DNA of 54,757 nt from Ilumatobacteraceae bacterium (lineage in GTDB: Bacteria > Actinomycetota > Acidimicrobiia > Acidimicrobiales > Ilumatobacteraceae), in contig JAJTEQ010000007.1 in NCBI GenBank assembly GCA_021298195.1, positions 1 to 54,757 on the forward strand, read 5' to 3'. The position numbers and the translations under genes were made by a program. Shown piece by piece: positions 44,152 through 51,942 of this stretch; the first letter of the stretch is position 1; each line of letters begins with the position of its first letter. The notes under the pieces were generated by a model. That model worked only from the letters and a program-made list of their open reading frames with translations, searched no databases and was not told the DNA's origin.

Positions 44152-44811
44152 ATGTCCGACCTTTCTGAATCCGCCCGTGTCGCCGAGTTGCGACTGGGCG
44201 GTCCCGTGGAACCGTGGAGCCGACTGGGCTTCGCCGTCCGCGAATCCTCCGACGGTCCGTCCGTCTACGTCGCCGGTCTCGGTTTCCGTTTCGTGGACGA
44301 CGCCCCGGCGAGCGTCGAGTCGGCAGTGACCGGTTGGACCCTCGTGGGCGCGACGAGCGGTCCTGACGACGTGGATGGCATCGCCACACGATGGATCGAC
44401 GAACCGACGATGTCTCCGGCACCCGAGAATCGCGTTCGCGTGTCGTCCATCGATCACATCGTGATCATGACCGGATCACTGGATCGCACGAGCGAGTCCA
44501 TCGATCGGATTCTCGGTGCACCGCGCAAGCGGGTGCGAGACGCCGGCGGAGGGGTCCGGCAGGGCTTTCACCGCGCGGGTGACATCATCCTCGAGGTGGT
44601 GGAGCGACCCGACCTCGACCCGGACACGGCGGCCTCGTTGTGGGGTGTGGTGTTCGTCGTCGACGACCTCGATGCGACCGTGGCGTGGCTGGGCCCCGAT
44701 GCGGTGTCGGCGCCTCGCGACGCGGTGCAACCCGGTCGCCGCATCGCGTCGATTCGTCGCGAGGTCGGGCTGGGTTTGCCGGTGGCGTTGATGACGCCAC
44801 ACGTGCGTTGA
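44152..44811 (+). CDS. VOC (glyoxalase-like) family protein
   Basis: The 219-residue protein shows vicinal-oxygen-chelate elements in its second half: SSIDHIVIMTGSLDRTSESIDRILG near 104-128, then GDIILEVVERP and WGVVFVVDDLDATVAWLG, the repeated beta-alpha-beta-beta-beta pattern. The first half is less typical. Members include glyoxalases and lactoylglutathione-like enzymes and resistance proteins; metal ligands are not clear, so function is open. Its stop TGA directly abuts the convergent nuclease gene's stop. Confidence 0.68.
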   Translation: MSDLSESARVAELRLGGPVEPWSRLGFAVRESSDGPSVYVAGLGFRFVDDAPASVESAVTGWTLVGATSGPDDVDGIATRWIDEPTMSPAPENRVRVSSIDHIVIMTGSLDRTSESIDRILGAPRKRVRDAGGGVRQGFHRAGDIILEVVERPDLDPDTAASLWGVVFVVDDLDATVAWLGPDAVSAPRDAVQPGRRIASIRREVGLGLPVALMTPHVR

Positions 44812-45750
44812 TCACCAGCCGTCGCGCTCGGCCAATTCGGCCATGAAATCGAGGCCCGCCTGACAGTCGTTGTTGTGCAGACACCACCGGCACTTGTTGC
44901 CCGGTCGCAACACCGGCTCGACCTTGCCGATCTTCAGTTCGATGGCGCGCACCAATCCGTCGCGCAGTCGTCGGGTGGTGGAGCGCAACGAGGCCTCGTT
45001 GATGTCCTCCTGATCGATGACCGAGTCCTCGATGTAGTAGCTGGCCACCTTGCGGGGCGCGTGACCGATGGAGAGCAGATCGATGAGTGCGTACAGGCGC
45101 AGATCCTCGGTGTGCGAGTGGTCGCGACCGCCGGTCTTGATGTCGAGGATGACCTTGTCGGGTGGTCGGCCCAACGCGATGTCGAGTTTGCCGCTGACGC
45201 GCACGCGTCCACCGGCCAACGACAGCGCGATGGGGCTCTCGACCTGCGGGATCCAGGTGCGTTTGATGGGCGGGAAGTTCTCGGTGAAGCGCGTGAAGGT
45301 GGCGGTGCACATGCCGATGAGTTCGGCGCGTCCGAATTCGTCGAGGGTGGTGAGGAAGTCGCTGATGCCCTTCGAGGTGTCGTTGGCCAGTCGCGATACG
45401 GCTTCCTCCACCAGGTCGGCGGGAGGCATGGGATGGCGCAGGTTGATGGACACCTCGACGGCCTTGTGCACGATGGTGCCCTTGGCGTTGGCCGTCGACC
45501 ATTCGAACGGCCCGATGCCGTCGACGAAGTACTTCTCGCAGGAGTGGACGTCGCCGAGGCCGCGCTTGCTGAGGGTGAAGCGGGTCTCGTAGGACTTGCC
45601 GTCGGGGAGCACGGGGTGGAACGGCTTCAGGGCCTCCTCGATCTCGGCGCGCAATTCGTCGGCCAGGCCGTCGGGGACGTGGGGTCGCTCGTCGGTGCGG
45701 CCCAGCAGGTCGATGACCCGTTGTTGGGCCGGGTTGTAGACGTCGGACAT
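44812..45750 (-). CDS. PD-(D/E)XK nuclease, RecB/Cas4-like, probable Fe-S cluster
   Basis: The 312-residue protein has a RecB-family nuclease core: His95 (GTIVHKAVE), the central Asp in GKLDIAL and the DIKTGG motif with the catalytic Lys. Four Cys residues sit as in the iron-sulfur RecB nucleases (AddB, Cas4): C71 in VHSCEKY and C287, C290, C296 in CRWCLHNNDC. These proteins cut or process single-stranded DNA ends. There are no cas or add genes around it, so it is probably a stand-alone DNA-repair nuclease. ATG 45750 is the natural start; an ATG 66 bases upstream adds a disordered stretch. Confidence 0.82.
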   Translation of the reverse strand: MSDVYNPAQQRVIDLLGRTDERPHVPDGLADELRAEIEEALKPFHPVLPDGKSYETRFTLSKRGLGDVHSCEKYFVDGIGPFEWSTANAKGTIVHKAVEVSINLRHPMPPADLVEEAVSRLANDTSKGISDFLTTLDEFGRAELIGMCTATFTRFTENFPPIKRTWIPQVESPIALSLAGGRVRVSGKLDIALGRPPDKVILDIKTGGRDHSHTEDLRLYALIDLLSIGHAPRKVASYYIEDSVIDQEDINEASLRSTTRRLRDGLVRAIELKIGKVEPVLRPGNKCRWCLHNNDCQAGLDFMAELAERDGW

Positions 45751-45842
45751 GGCGCCGACTGTAGGGGGTTCGGTGCTCGGTTGAGGGGAGACGCGCGTTT
45801 CGGTGTTCCCTGCCACACCCCGTTGGCAAGGTGGCTCTTCCC

Positions 45843-46169
45843 ATGGAATCGAACACCGTCAACTTCGCGCACGCCGCGCGCACCCTGGCCCACGAGGCCC
45901 GCGTGCGCGGCTTGCTGGTGCCCGGGTTTCGTTGTCCGCCGCGCATTTTGGGCGTCGATCGCTCGTTGCGTCGCTGGGACGGAGGCGCCACGGTGGCGGT
46001 GCGGGTGAAGGGTCGGCCGTGGGTGGCGGTGGTGGCCGACATGATCGAGGGCATGGTGGTGGCCAATCAACTGGTGCCGCCGGTGGCCGACCGCTTGCGC
46101 GCCGAGATGTGGCTGGCGTTGGGTTTCGTGGCCCGGGACGATGATTCCCGCCGGAGCAAGGTGGCCTGA
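45843..46169 (+). CDS. Conserved-looking hypothetical protein
   Basis: A 108-residue protein I do not recognise. It has a helical N terminus (FAHAARTLAHEARVRG), a small beta-rich middle (LLVPGFRCPPRILG, ATVAVRVKGRPWVAVVADMIEG) and a C-terminal helix. There is no signal peptide, membrane helix or Cys pair. Codon use matches its neighbours (G/C in third positions) and a ribosome-binding site AAGGTGG (45828-45834) lies 8 bases before the ATG, which supports it being a real gene. It diverges from the PD-(D/E)XK nuclease gene and lies 18 bases before tRNA-Leu. Confidence 0.65.
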   Translation: MESNTVNFAHAARTLAHEARVRGLLVPGFRCPPRILGVDRSLRRWDGGATVAVRVKGRPWVAVVADMIEGMVVANQLVPPVADRLRAEMWLALGFVARDDDSRRSKVA

Positions 46170-46187
46170 GTCGTAGCCTGACCTCGG

Positions 46188-46273
46188 GCCCGGGTGGCGG
46201 AATTGGCAGACGCGGGGGGCTTAAACCCCCCTTCCCCTCGCGGGGAGTGTGGGTTCGAACCCCACCCCGGGCA
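46188..46273 (+). tRNA. tRNA-Leu (anticodon TAA)
   Basis: An 86-base class II tRNA: acceptor GCCCGGG/CCCGGGC, anticodon loop CTTAAAC with TAA at 46222-46224, a long variable arm (TTCCCCTCGCGGGGAG) and T loop GTTCGAACC. No CCA is encoded, unlike the tRNA-Gln in this window. Confidence 0.95.
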
Positions 46274-46309
46274 CGTCGGGCGACGGTGGTGACGTTCTCT
46301 CGGGTGGCC

Positions 46310-47059
46310 TCACTCGGCGGGTCGTCGCCCTCGTCGTGTTGGCACCAAACGGAACCACAGAGTCACCAGTTGCACCGCCGATCGGGCGATGGCCGGCAGT
46401 CGGAAGAACTGCGACTTTCCGTGCGGACGGTGATGGTGACTCACGCCCACTTCGGCGAAACGTGCTCCGGCCTTCTTCAAGGAATACATCATCTCGACGC
46501 AGATGACCCCGGACGTCGACTGCAACGTCACCCGGTCCATGGCGGATCGTCGGATCAGACGGAAATCGCAGTCGGTGTCGCGCACCGGCAAGCCGAAGAG
46601 AGCCTTCACCAGATGGTGATACGCGCGTCCGATCACTCGTCGATGGAACGGATCTCCGCGACCGATCTTGAATCCCTGCACGACGTCGGTGTCCGCCGTC
46701 GCGACCGCCGTGCAGCGCAGTATCTCCGTGGCGTCGTATTGCGCGTCACCGTCGGTGTAAAAGATCCACTGTTTGGTGGAGTTCGCGAATCCGGAGATCA
46801 ACGCTCCTCCGTATCCCCGATTCGTCTCGTGTTCGATGACCCGCAGTTCCGGTACCCGTTCACGTAGTCGCCGGAGAACCTCGCGCGAGTCGTCGCGCGA
46901 TCCGTCGTTCACGACGATGATCTCGAAGTCGTTCACCACGCGCACCAGGCTGCTTCTCACGTCGTCGACCATGTTCTCGATCGACATGGCGTCGTTGTAA
47001 CAGGGGAAGAAGGCGGAGATGGATCCGATTTCCGGATTCGCTCGGTCGAGGGTGGTCAT
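46310..47059 (-). CDS. Family 2 glycosyltransferase
   Basis: The 249-residue GT-A enzyme of the polyprenyl-phosphate-sugar type (DPM1/GtrB-like) starts SAFFPCYNDAMSIENMVDD, has the nucleotide-binding VVNDGSRDDS and metal-binding DGDAQYD motifs, then RDTDCDFRLIRR. There are no clear C-terminal membrane helices. It overlaps the aminotransferase gene by 4 bases and is the last gene of the glycan operon reading from the PIG-V-like gene. Probable role: transfer of a sugar to a lipid carrier or surface glycan. Confidence 0.87.
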   Translation of the reverse strand: MTTLDRANPEIGSISAFFPCYNDAMSIENMVDDVRSSLVRVVNDFEIIVVNDGSRDDSREVLRRLRERVPELRVIEHETNRGYGGALISGFANSTKQWIFYTDGDAQYDATEILRCTAVATADTDVVQGFKIGRGDPFHRRVIGRAYHHLVKALFGLPVRDTDCDFRLIRRSAMDRVTLQSTSGVICVEMMYSLKKAGARFAEVGVSHHHRPHGKSQFFRLPAIARSAVQLVTLWFRLVPTRRGRRPAE

Positions 47060-48108
47060 GTGACGGCCTTGACGGATCGCACGACCATGTCGACTTCGGC
47101 ATCGGTCAGTTCGGGAAAGCACGGCACACTGATGCACTCGGCGGCCCAGCGCTCGGCAACCGGACACGGCGAGGTGACGAACGGTCTCATCGCCGGCTGC
47201 TGGGTCAAGGCGAACGGGTAATGAACTCCGGTCGCCACTCCGAGCTCCCGCATTCGGTCGCGCATCACCTCGCGTTGCGAGGTGCAGAAGACGGCCAAAT
47301 GGTGGACGTGGTCGGCGTCATCGGACTGCCACCGGAGATCCGGGAGTTCCTCGCGGTAATGGTGGGCGATGGATCGTCGTCGGTCGTTGCCTTCGTCGAG
47401 TCGTCGAAGTTGGATGCTGAGCCATGCCGCTTCGAGTTCGCTCATTCGGTGATTCTGGCTGACGTCCAGATGAAGGTACTGCTCGACTTGTCCGTGGACC
47501 CTCAAACGTCGGACCTTCTCGGCGAGATCCGCGTCGTCGGTCACGATCATCCCGCCATCGCCGATTCCCCCGAGATTCTTGGTCGGATAGAAGCTGTACG
47601 CGCCGGCGACACCGGTCAGTCGACGGGTCGCGCCGTGGCTCTGTGCGCAGTCTTCGATGAACGGGACGCCGAAATCGGCGAGTTCACGGGCATCGTTCAT
47701 GGGTCGGCCGTACAGGTGCACACCGATGATGGCCGCTGTTCGAGGCGTCATCACCCGCGCGACCTCATCGGGGCTGATCGTCGCCGTCGACGGATCGACG
47801 TCGGCGAAGACGGGAGTCGCTCCGACCGCACAGACGGCCGAGGCCGTGGGCACGGCGGTCATCGCCGGAACGATGACCTCGTCCCCAACGCCGACGTTCA
47901 GGCCCGCGAGAACGAGGTGCAGCGCCGACGCTCCGCTCGAAACCGCGACCGCATGACGTGCGCTCACGAAACGCGCGAATTGCGACTCGAAGTCCGTGGT
48001 CCTCGAACCGAGCAGGATCGTCCCGGACCGGAGGACGTCGTCCATCGCGGCGTGGAACTCTTCGGCGTCACGAGCGAACCGCCGGGACAGATCGATCAGA
48101 GGTACCAC
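47056..48108 (-). CDS. DegT/DnrJ/EryC1/StrS sugar aminotransferase
   Basis: The 350-residue PLP enzyme aminates a nucleotide-linked keto sugar. It starts PLIDLSRRF, has SSGASALHLVLAGL, the PLP-pairing Asp153 (FIEDCAQSHGA) and the Schiff-base Lys177 in YPTKNLGGIGDGG. The GTG at 48108 overlaps the end of the epimerase gene by 13 bases. The presence of a dehydratase/epimerase and this aminotransferase suggests an amino-deoxy sugar, but no matching 3- or 4-keto sugar dehydratase is seen. Confidence 0.88.
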   Translation of the reverse strand: MVPLIDLSRRFARDAEEFHAAMDDVLRSGTILLGSRTTDFESQFARFVSARHAVAVSSGASALHLVLAGLNVGVGDEVIVPAMTAVPTASAVCAVGATPVFADVDPSTATISPDEVARVMTPRTAAIIGVHLYGRPMNDARELADFGVPFIEDCAQSHGATRRLTGVAGAYSFYPTKNLGGIGDGGMIVTDDADLAEKVRRLRVHGQVEQYLHLDVSQNHRMSELEAAWLSIQLRRLDEGNDRRRSIAHHYREELPDLRWQSDDADHVHHLAVFCTSQREVMRDRMRELGVATGVHYPFALTQQPAMRPFVTSPCPVAERWAAECISVPCFPELTDAEVDMVVRSVKAVT

Positions 48109-49088
48109 GTGTTGGCTCCGTAAAAGTCGAGGGTCTTCTGCACCGCCGCCTCGAAACTGGTCGTGGGTTCCCAATCGAGGAGATGCTTCGCTTTGCGGTA
48201 ATCACCTTGGAAAGCACCGATGTCGATGCGATCGAGATGTGGCGGCCAGGGCACCATTTCGGCCCGGGAGCCGGTTCCGGCGATGGCACAGATCCGCTCG
48301 GCGATGAGTTTCAACGACAGAACCTGGTCGTGGCCGATGTTGACGACGTCACCCGAATCGAGACGACCGTCATCGAGGCGTAGTGCGGCTTCGAGCATCG
48401 CCGTCACGAGATCGTCGACGAACAGACAGTCACGGGTTTGACTTCCGTCTCCGAAAACCTGCAGAACCTCGCCCCGCAGCGCTCGGGCGAGGAAAACCGG
48501 CATGAATCCGAGACCGGGCTTGCTGAGGCATTGTCGGGGACCGAAGATGTTCGAAAGTCGCAAGGAAACGGTTCTCACCGAATGAACCGTCGCGTACAGG
48601 CGGTGGTACGACTCGCACGCGAGTTTGTTGGCTCCGTTGATGTCGCGCGGGATGGTCGGGTGACGCTCGTCGACGGGAAAGTATTGGGCGAGTCCGTAGA
48701 CCTGTCGAGTCGATGTGTGAACCATGCACGCTTCGGGGCGATGCCGTCTGATCGTCTCCAGAAACTCGAGATGCGCCGTCACGTTCAACCTTGCGTCCCG
48801 CAGGGGATCGGTCATGGACTCGTGGTGGCTGACCTGGCCGGCGACGTTGAAGATGAAATCGGCTCCCCTGACGGCTTCGACGGCGACGCTCGGATCCGCG
48901 ATGTCGCCGATGACGAGTCGAACCCCGTCGAGTCCGGCGAGATTCCGACGGTCGCCACCGTGTTGGACGACCAGTTCGTCGAGAACGGTCACATTGGCTC
49001 CCGCGTGAACGAGTGCGTGGGAGAGGTTGGAACCGATGAAACCGAGTCCCCCCGTGACGAGGACGTTTCGTCCCTCGAACCGGCTCAC
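48096..49088 (-). CDS. NAD-dependent sugar epimerase/dehydratase
   Basis: The 330-residue extended short-chain dehydrogenase begins with the Rossmann motif GGLGFIGSN (13-21). The usual catalytic YxxxK reads NGANK (151-155), with Asn in the Tyr position, as in a subgroup of nucleotide-sugar enzymes with NGxNKxxxE. Further motifs (SLRLSNIFGPRQ, FGDGSQTRDCLFVDD) are typical of UDP- or GDP-sugar enzymes. The GTG start overlaps the PIG-V-like gene stop (GTGA). The product is likely a nucleotide-sugar used by the adjacent transferases. Confidence 0.85.
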   Translation of the reverse strand: MSRFEGRNVLVTGGLGFIGSNLSHALVHAGANVTVLDELVVQHGGDRRNLAGLDGVRLVIGDIADPSVAVEAVRGADFIFNVAGQVSHHESMTDPLRDARLNVTAHLEFLETIRRHRPEACMVHTSTRQVYGLAQYFPVDERHPTIPRDINGANKLACESYHRLYATVHSVRTVSLRLSNIFGPRQCLSKPGLGFMPVFLARALRGEVLQVFGDGSQTRDCLFVDDLVTAMLEAALRLDDGRLDSGDVVNIGHDQVLSLKLIAERICAIAGTGSRAEMVPWPPHLDRIDIGAFQGDYRKAKHLLDWEPTTSFEAAVQKTLDFYGANTWYL

Positions 49089-50215
49089 GGAACCCACGCG
49101 GACCTCACGACGTTGACGGCGAGGAAGAGCATCGCCGCGGCCGACACACCCAGGAACGAGTTTCGCCTCGGCGCCCCCCACTGCGAGATCGTGAAACCGA
49201 CCATGATCGAAACGGGGACCGTGATCGTGACGTATCTGGCGAGCCCTTCGATCCCGAGGATCATCGATGGTCCGAGGAAAACCAGGCAGGTGATCGACCA
49301 GTGAGCGGGTACCCGGGTGATGGCTTTGCGGGCCAGGGTCGCCGCGACGACGAAAACCGCGACGTGAAGGAGGTTCGCGGGACGCTCGTGGGGATGACGG
49401 ACGAAATCGACGATGGTGCGTTCGAGCCAGGCGTCCTTGGCCGTCAGGAAGACGAGTGCGTCGCCGGTCTTGGAATGGCAATAAATCATCCACGCCGTCA
49501 AGAAGATCACCGACGGCGCGACGAGCAACGGAAGTGTGCGTCGAAGACCGGCATGTCGCCAGACCACGAACCCGAGCACGACGAGGATCAGGCCACCATT
49601 CGGTCGACTGGCGACGGACGCCAAAGCGCACAGTCCGACGGCCACGAATCGCGAAGTGGGGACGTCGAGGCCGGCCCGAACGCGAGCGAGGATCCGATCG
49701 ATCGAAACCAGTGTCCAGACCAGACCGGCCGCGAAGAGGCTGTCGCTGTAGGACAACACCTGTCCGACCGCACCAGGGAGCAACGCGAAGACCCACACCG
49801 AGGCGACGGCGACCTCGCGTCCGAAGTGTTCGGAGGCCAGCTGCCAAACGCCGAGAATCGCCACGAGAGAGAACAACCAGGAGATCGCGATCAAGGACGG
49901 ACCGACCGGGGCGCCGAGTCGGACGAACATGTCCGCGATCCACGGGTACAAAGGGAAGAAGGGCCACGAGGTCGCGTGATCGGGAAGGGGTCCATCCGGG
50001 AATCCGGAGGTGACGATGATCCGGTACCAGCCACCATCCATGTAGGTCAGTCCGAATGTGTTGAACCACCGTCCGGAGCTGGTCGGCCACACGACGAGAC
50101 CGATGCATCCGATGAGACGCGACGCGAACCACGCGATCAACGGCACGCGACACGTGAGCGCGAACGGCGAATTCGACGCGGTCGAGTTCCGGATGTCGAC
50201 GGACTCGGCCCCCAT
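49085..50215 (-). CDS. PIG-V-like mannosyltransferase (GT-C membrane protein)
   Basis: The 376-residue polytopic protein has the GT-C layout: a catalytic Asp in a first loop (TYMDGGWYRIIVT) and FFPLYPW, both hallmarks of the PIG-V mannosyltransferase family, then about ten hydrophobic helices and GLARYVTITVPV. It should transfer a sugar from a polyprenyl phosphate carrier on the outer face of the membrane. The ATG at 50215 lies 7 bases after TAGCAT (50228-50223), so it heads the operon epimerase-aminotransferase-GT2 as a leaderless mRNA. Confidence 0.8.
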   Translation of the reverse strand: MGAESVDIRNSTASNSPFALTCRVPLIAWFASRLIGCIGLVVWPTSSGRWFNTFGLTYMDGGWYRIIVTSGFPDGPLPDHATSWPFFPLYPWIADMFVRLGAPVGPSLIAISWLFSLVAILGVWQLASEHFGREVAVASVWVFALLPGAVGQVLSYSDSLFAAGLVWTLVSIDRILARVRAGLDVPTSRFVAVGLCALASVASRPNGGLILVVLGFVVWRHAGLRRTLPLLVAPSVIFLTAWMIYCHSKTGDALVFLTAKDAWLERTIVDFVRHPHERPANLLHVAVFVVAATLARKAITRVPAHWSITCLVFLGPSMILGIEGLARYVTITVPVSIMVGFTISQWGAPRRNSFLGVSAAAMLFLAVNVVRSAWVP

Positions 50216-50283
50216 AGGCTCAATGCTACGTGATCGATCGAGCCCCGACGTGGGGAACCCATTCGCCGTTCAGGGGAGGCGCC

Positions 50284-51018
50284 GTGGAAGAAGGTGAATA
50301 CCGACTGATGGCCGATGTCGAGGATCGCCATTGGTGGTACGACGCTGTTCGCCGTCTGCTGCGCCGACTGCTCTCCGAGGAACTGAGCGGGTCGGAGTCG
50401 AAGCCACGAATTCTCGACGCCGGTTGTGGAACCGGTGCAACCGGTGGGTGGCTCGATGAACGTGGCCACGTGATCGCCTTGGACAGTTCGGCGATGGCGT
50501 TGAAGCTGTACGGGGAGAATCACCCCGAGGCGACCCTCCTCGAGGGTTCGGTCGAATCGATCGCGCTTCCCGACGCGAGCGTGGACCTGGTGGTGTGTGT
50601 CACCGTGTTGTATCACGCGAACGTGACGAACCCGTCCACGGCGATCGCGGAGTTCGTGCGCGTGCTGCGACCGGGCGGGTTGTTGTGTTTGGTCGAACCC
50701 GGCATGAAGGGAATGCGTCGTGGGCACGACGAGGTCACCCATGGGGCCCGCCGATTCAGCTTGAACGAGTTGCGCGAACTGGTGTCCGCCGGCGGGCTGG
50801 AAGTGGAGAAGGCCACCGGTGCGTTCAGCTTCCTCGTCCCTCTCGCCTGGGTTCGCTCGAAGCTTCCACTAGCGAACAAGACGAGCGACCTGTCGAACAA
50901 CGCCAGCGGATTGTTCGGTCTGTTGGGTGCGTTGGCGAGGGTCGAGACGCGGTTCGTCGCGCGACGGTCGATCCCGTTCGGATTGAGCGTTCTCGTTCTC
51001 GGTCGCAAGCCCCACTGA
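50284..51018 (+). CDS. Class I SAM-dependent methyltransferase
   Basis: The 244-residue protein opens with YRLMADVEDRHWWYDAVRRLL, a common start of small-molecule methyltransferases next to glycan genes, then the SAM motif LDAGCGTGATGGWL, an acidic residue ending the second strand (IALDSS) and FVRVLRPGGLLCLVEPGM. The chosen GTG at 50284 has AGGGGAGG 4 bases upstream and fits the family start; a GTG at 50230 in the same frame is the alternative. It is divergent from the PIG-V-like gene with 68 bases between, probably belonging to the same surface-glycan module. Confidence 0.82.
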   Translation: MEEGEYRLMADVEDRHWWYDAVRRLLRRLLSEELSGSESKPRILDAGCGTGATGGWLDERGHVIALDSSAMALKLYGENHPEATLLEGSVESIALPDASVDLVVCVTVLYHANVTNPSTAIAEFVRVLRPGGLLCLVEPGMKGMRRGHDEVTHGARRFSLNELRELVSAGGLEVEKATGAFSFLVPLAWVRSKLPLANKTSDLSNNASGLFGLLGALARVETRFVARRSIPFGLSVLVLGRKPH

Positions 51019-51020
51019 CC

Positions 51021-51845
51021 TCAGTCATCGGGAAGGACGGAACGGAAGCGTTGCCATTCGTCGGGCTTCATGTGCACCAGGTGTTCGTCGGCCGGGAAGT
51101 TCCCGGATTCCACGTCGAGCCGGTACTCGGTGAATGCGGCCACTCGTTCGCGTTGCAATCGCGCGTGCTCGGCGGCGAAGTCGCGGTACACCTTCGCGTG
51201 TCGCGGAACGTGGGCGACACCCGACAACTGCTGGTTGGTCGGATCACCCAGGATGTCCATGGCGAACAGATATTGCGCGTCGCATCCGGCCCCCGACCCC
51301 ATCGACCACAACGACAATCGCTTCATACGTCGACTGATCTCGGTGGCGACCTCGGGTGGCACCACTTCGATCTCGGCCGCGATGGCACCGGCGTTCTCGA
51401 GAGCGACGCACTCGTCGTACACCCGCAAAGCCTCATCGGCGGTCTTGCCCACCGCTTTGAATCCGCCGGTCCAACCGGCGCGCGACGGCACCAGTCCCAC
51501 GTGTCCGACCACCGGGATGTACTCCTTGGCCAGATGTTCGACGCGGTCCATGCTGCCCGAGCAATAGATGCAGTCGGCTCCGAGTTGCAACATCTCGCCG
51601 GCCCACCGCAGATGATCGTCGGCCGATCCGGCCTCGAGATGTGATCGGCCGGTGAGAGTGAAAAGTGACGGAGCGACTTCGCGATAGCGAGGGTCGGAGA
51701 CGAGTTCGGGTGGGGCCGAGGCCAGGTCGATGCCGGCCTCTTCGGCCGCCGCTGCTTCTTCGATGGTGAAGATGCGCAACATCGTGAGTTGGCGTCGGCC
51801 TTTCAGGCGAGCCAAATCGCTCACGGTCAGTCGTCGTCGGATCAC
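51021..51845 (-). CDS. Divergent PanB-family (ketopantoate hydroxymethyltransferase-like) protein
   Basis: The 274-residue protein is related to PanB: TVSDLARLKGRRQLTML, GHVGLVPSRAGWTGGFKAVGK, E160 in AAEIEVVPPEVA (the position of the catalytic Glu) and FPADEHLVHM at the end. But the metal sites do not match: the GDSLG region is ASAPPEL, the ADLPF Asp region is HLEAGSADD and the VKLEGG Glu region is IYCSGS (93-98). It may act on another substrate in the PEP-mutase superfamily. The GTG is 6 bases after TATGGT (51857-51852), leaderless geometry. Upstream codons in this frame run antisense to the large surface-protein gene and are not part of it. Confidence 0.65.
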   Translation of the reverse strand: MIRRRLTVSDLARLKGRRQLTMLRIFTIEEAAAAEEAGIDLASAPPELVSDPRYREVAPSLFTLTGRSHLEAGSADDHLRWAGEMLQLGADCIYCSGSMDRVEHLAKEYIPVVGHVGLVPSRAGWTGGFKAVGKTADEALRVYDECVALENAGAIAAEIEVVPPEVATEISRRMKRLSLWSMGSGAGCDAQYLFAMDILGDPTNQQLSGVAHVPRHAKVYRDFAAEHARLQRERVAAFTEYRLDVESGNFPADEHLVHMKPDEWQRFRSVLPDD

Positions 51846-51893
51846 GGGCGCACCATAGTGCGACGATCGAACCCCACGTCGCCGAAAGGTGAG

Positions 51894-51907
51894 AGCAACG
51901 AGTTGCT
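51894..51907. promoter_or_regulatory. Palindrome at the promoter of the large surface-protein gene
   Basis: AGCAAC and GTTGCT form a perfect 6-bp inverted repeat around GA. It abuts the probable -35 box TTGGGA (51907-51912), which is 17 bases from the -10 box TACCGT (51930-51935). The placement fits an operator, but a chance repeat cannot be excluded. Confidence 0.4.
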
Positions 51908-51929
51908 TGGGAAGAATTTTTCCATCATT

Positions 51930-51935
51930 TACCGT
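51930..51935 (+). promoter_or_regulatory. -10 box TACCGT of the large surface-protein gene
   Basis: With TTGGGA (51907-51912) as -35 and a 17-base spacer, this gives a transcription start about 7 bases downstream, at the ATG at 51943, which is the leaderless layout. Confidence 0.5.
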
Positions 51936-51942
51936 TTGTCCC

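Noticed and set aside
46274-46309. Attachment site or integrase trace after tRNA-Leu
   Set aside because: No repeat of the tRNA 3' end and no integrase-like gene is visible in the following genes.
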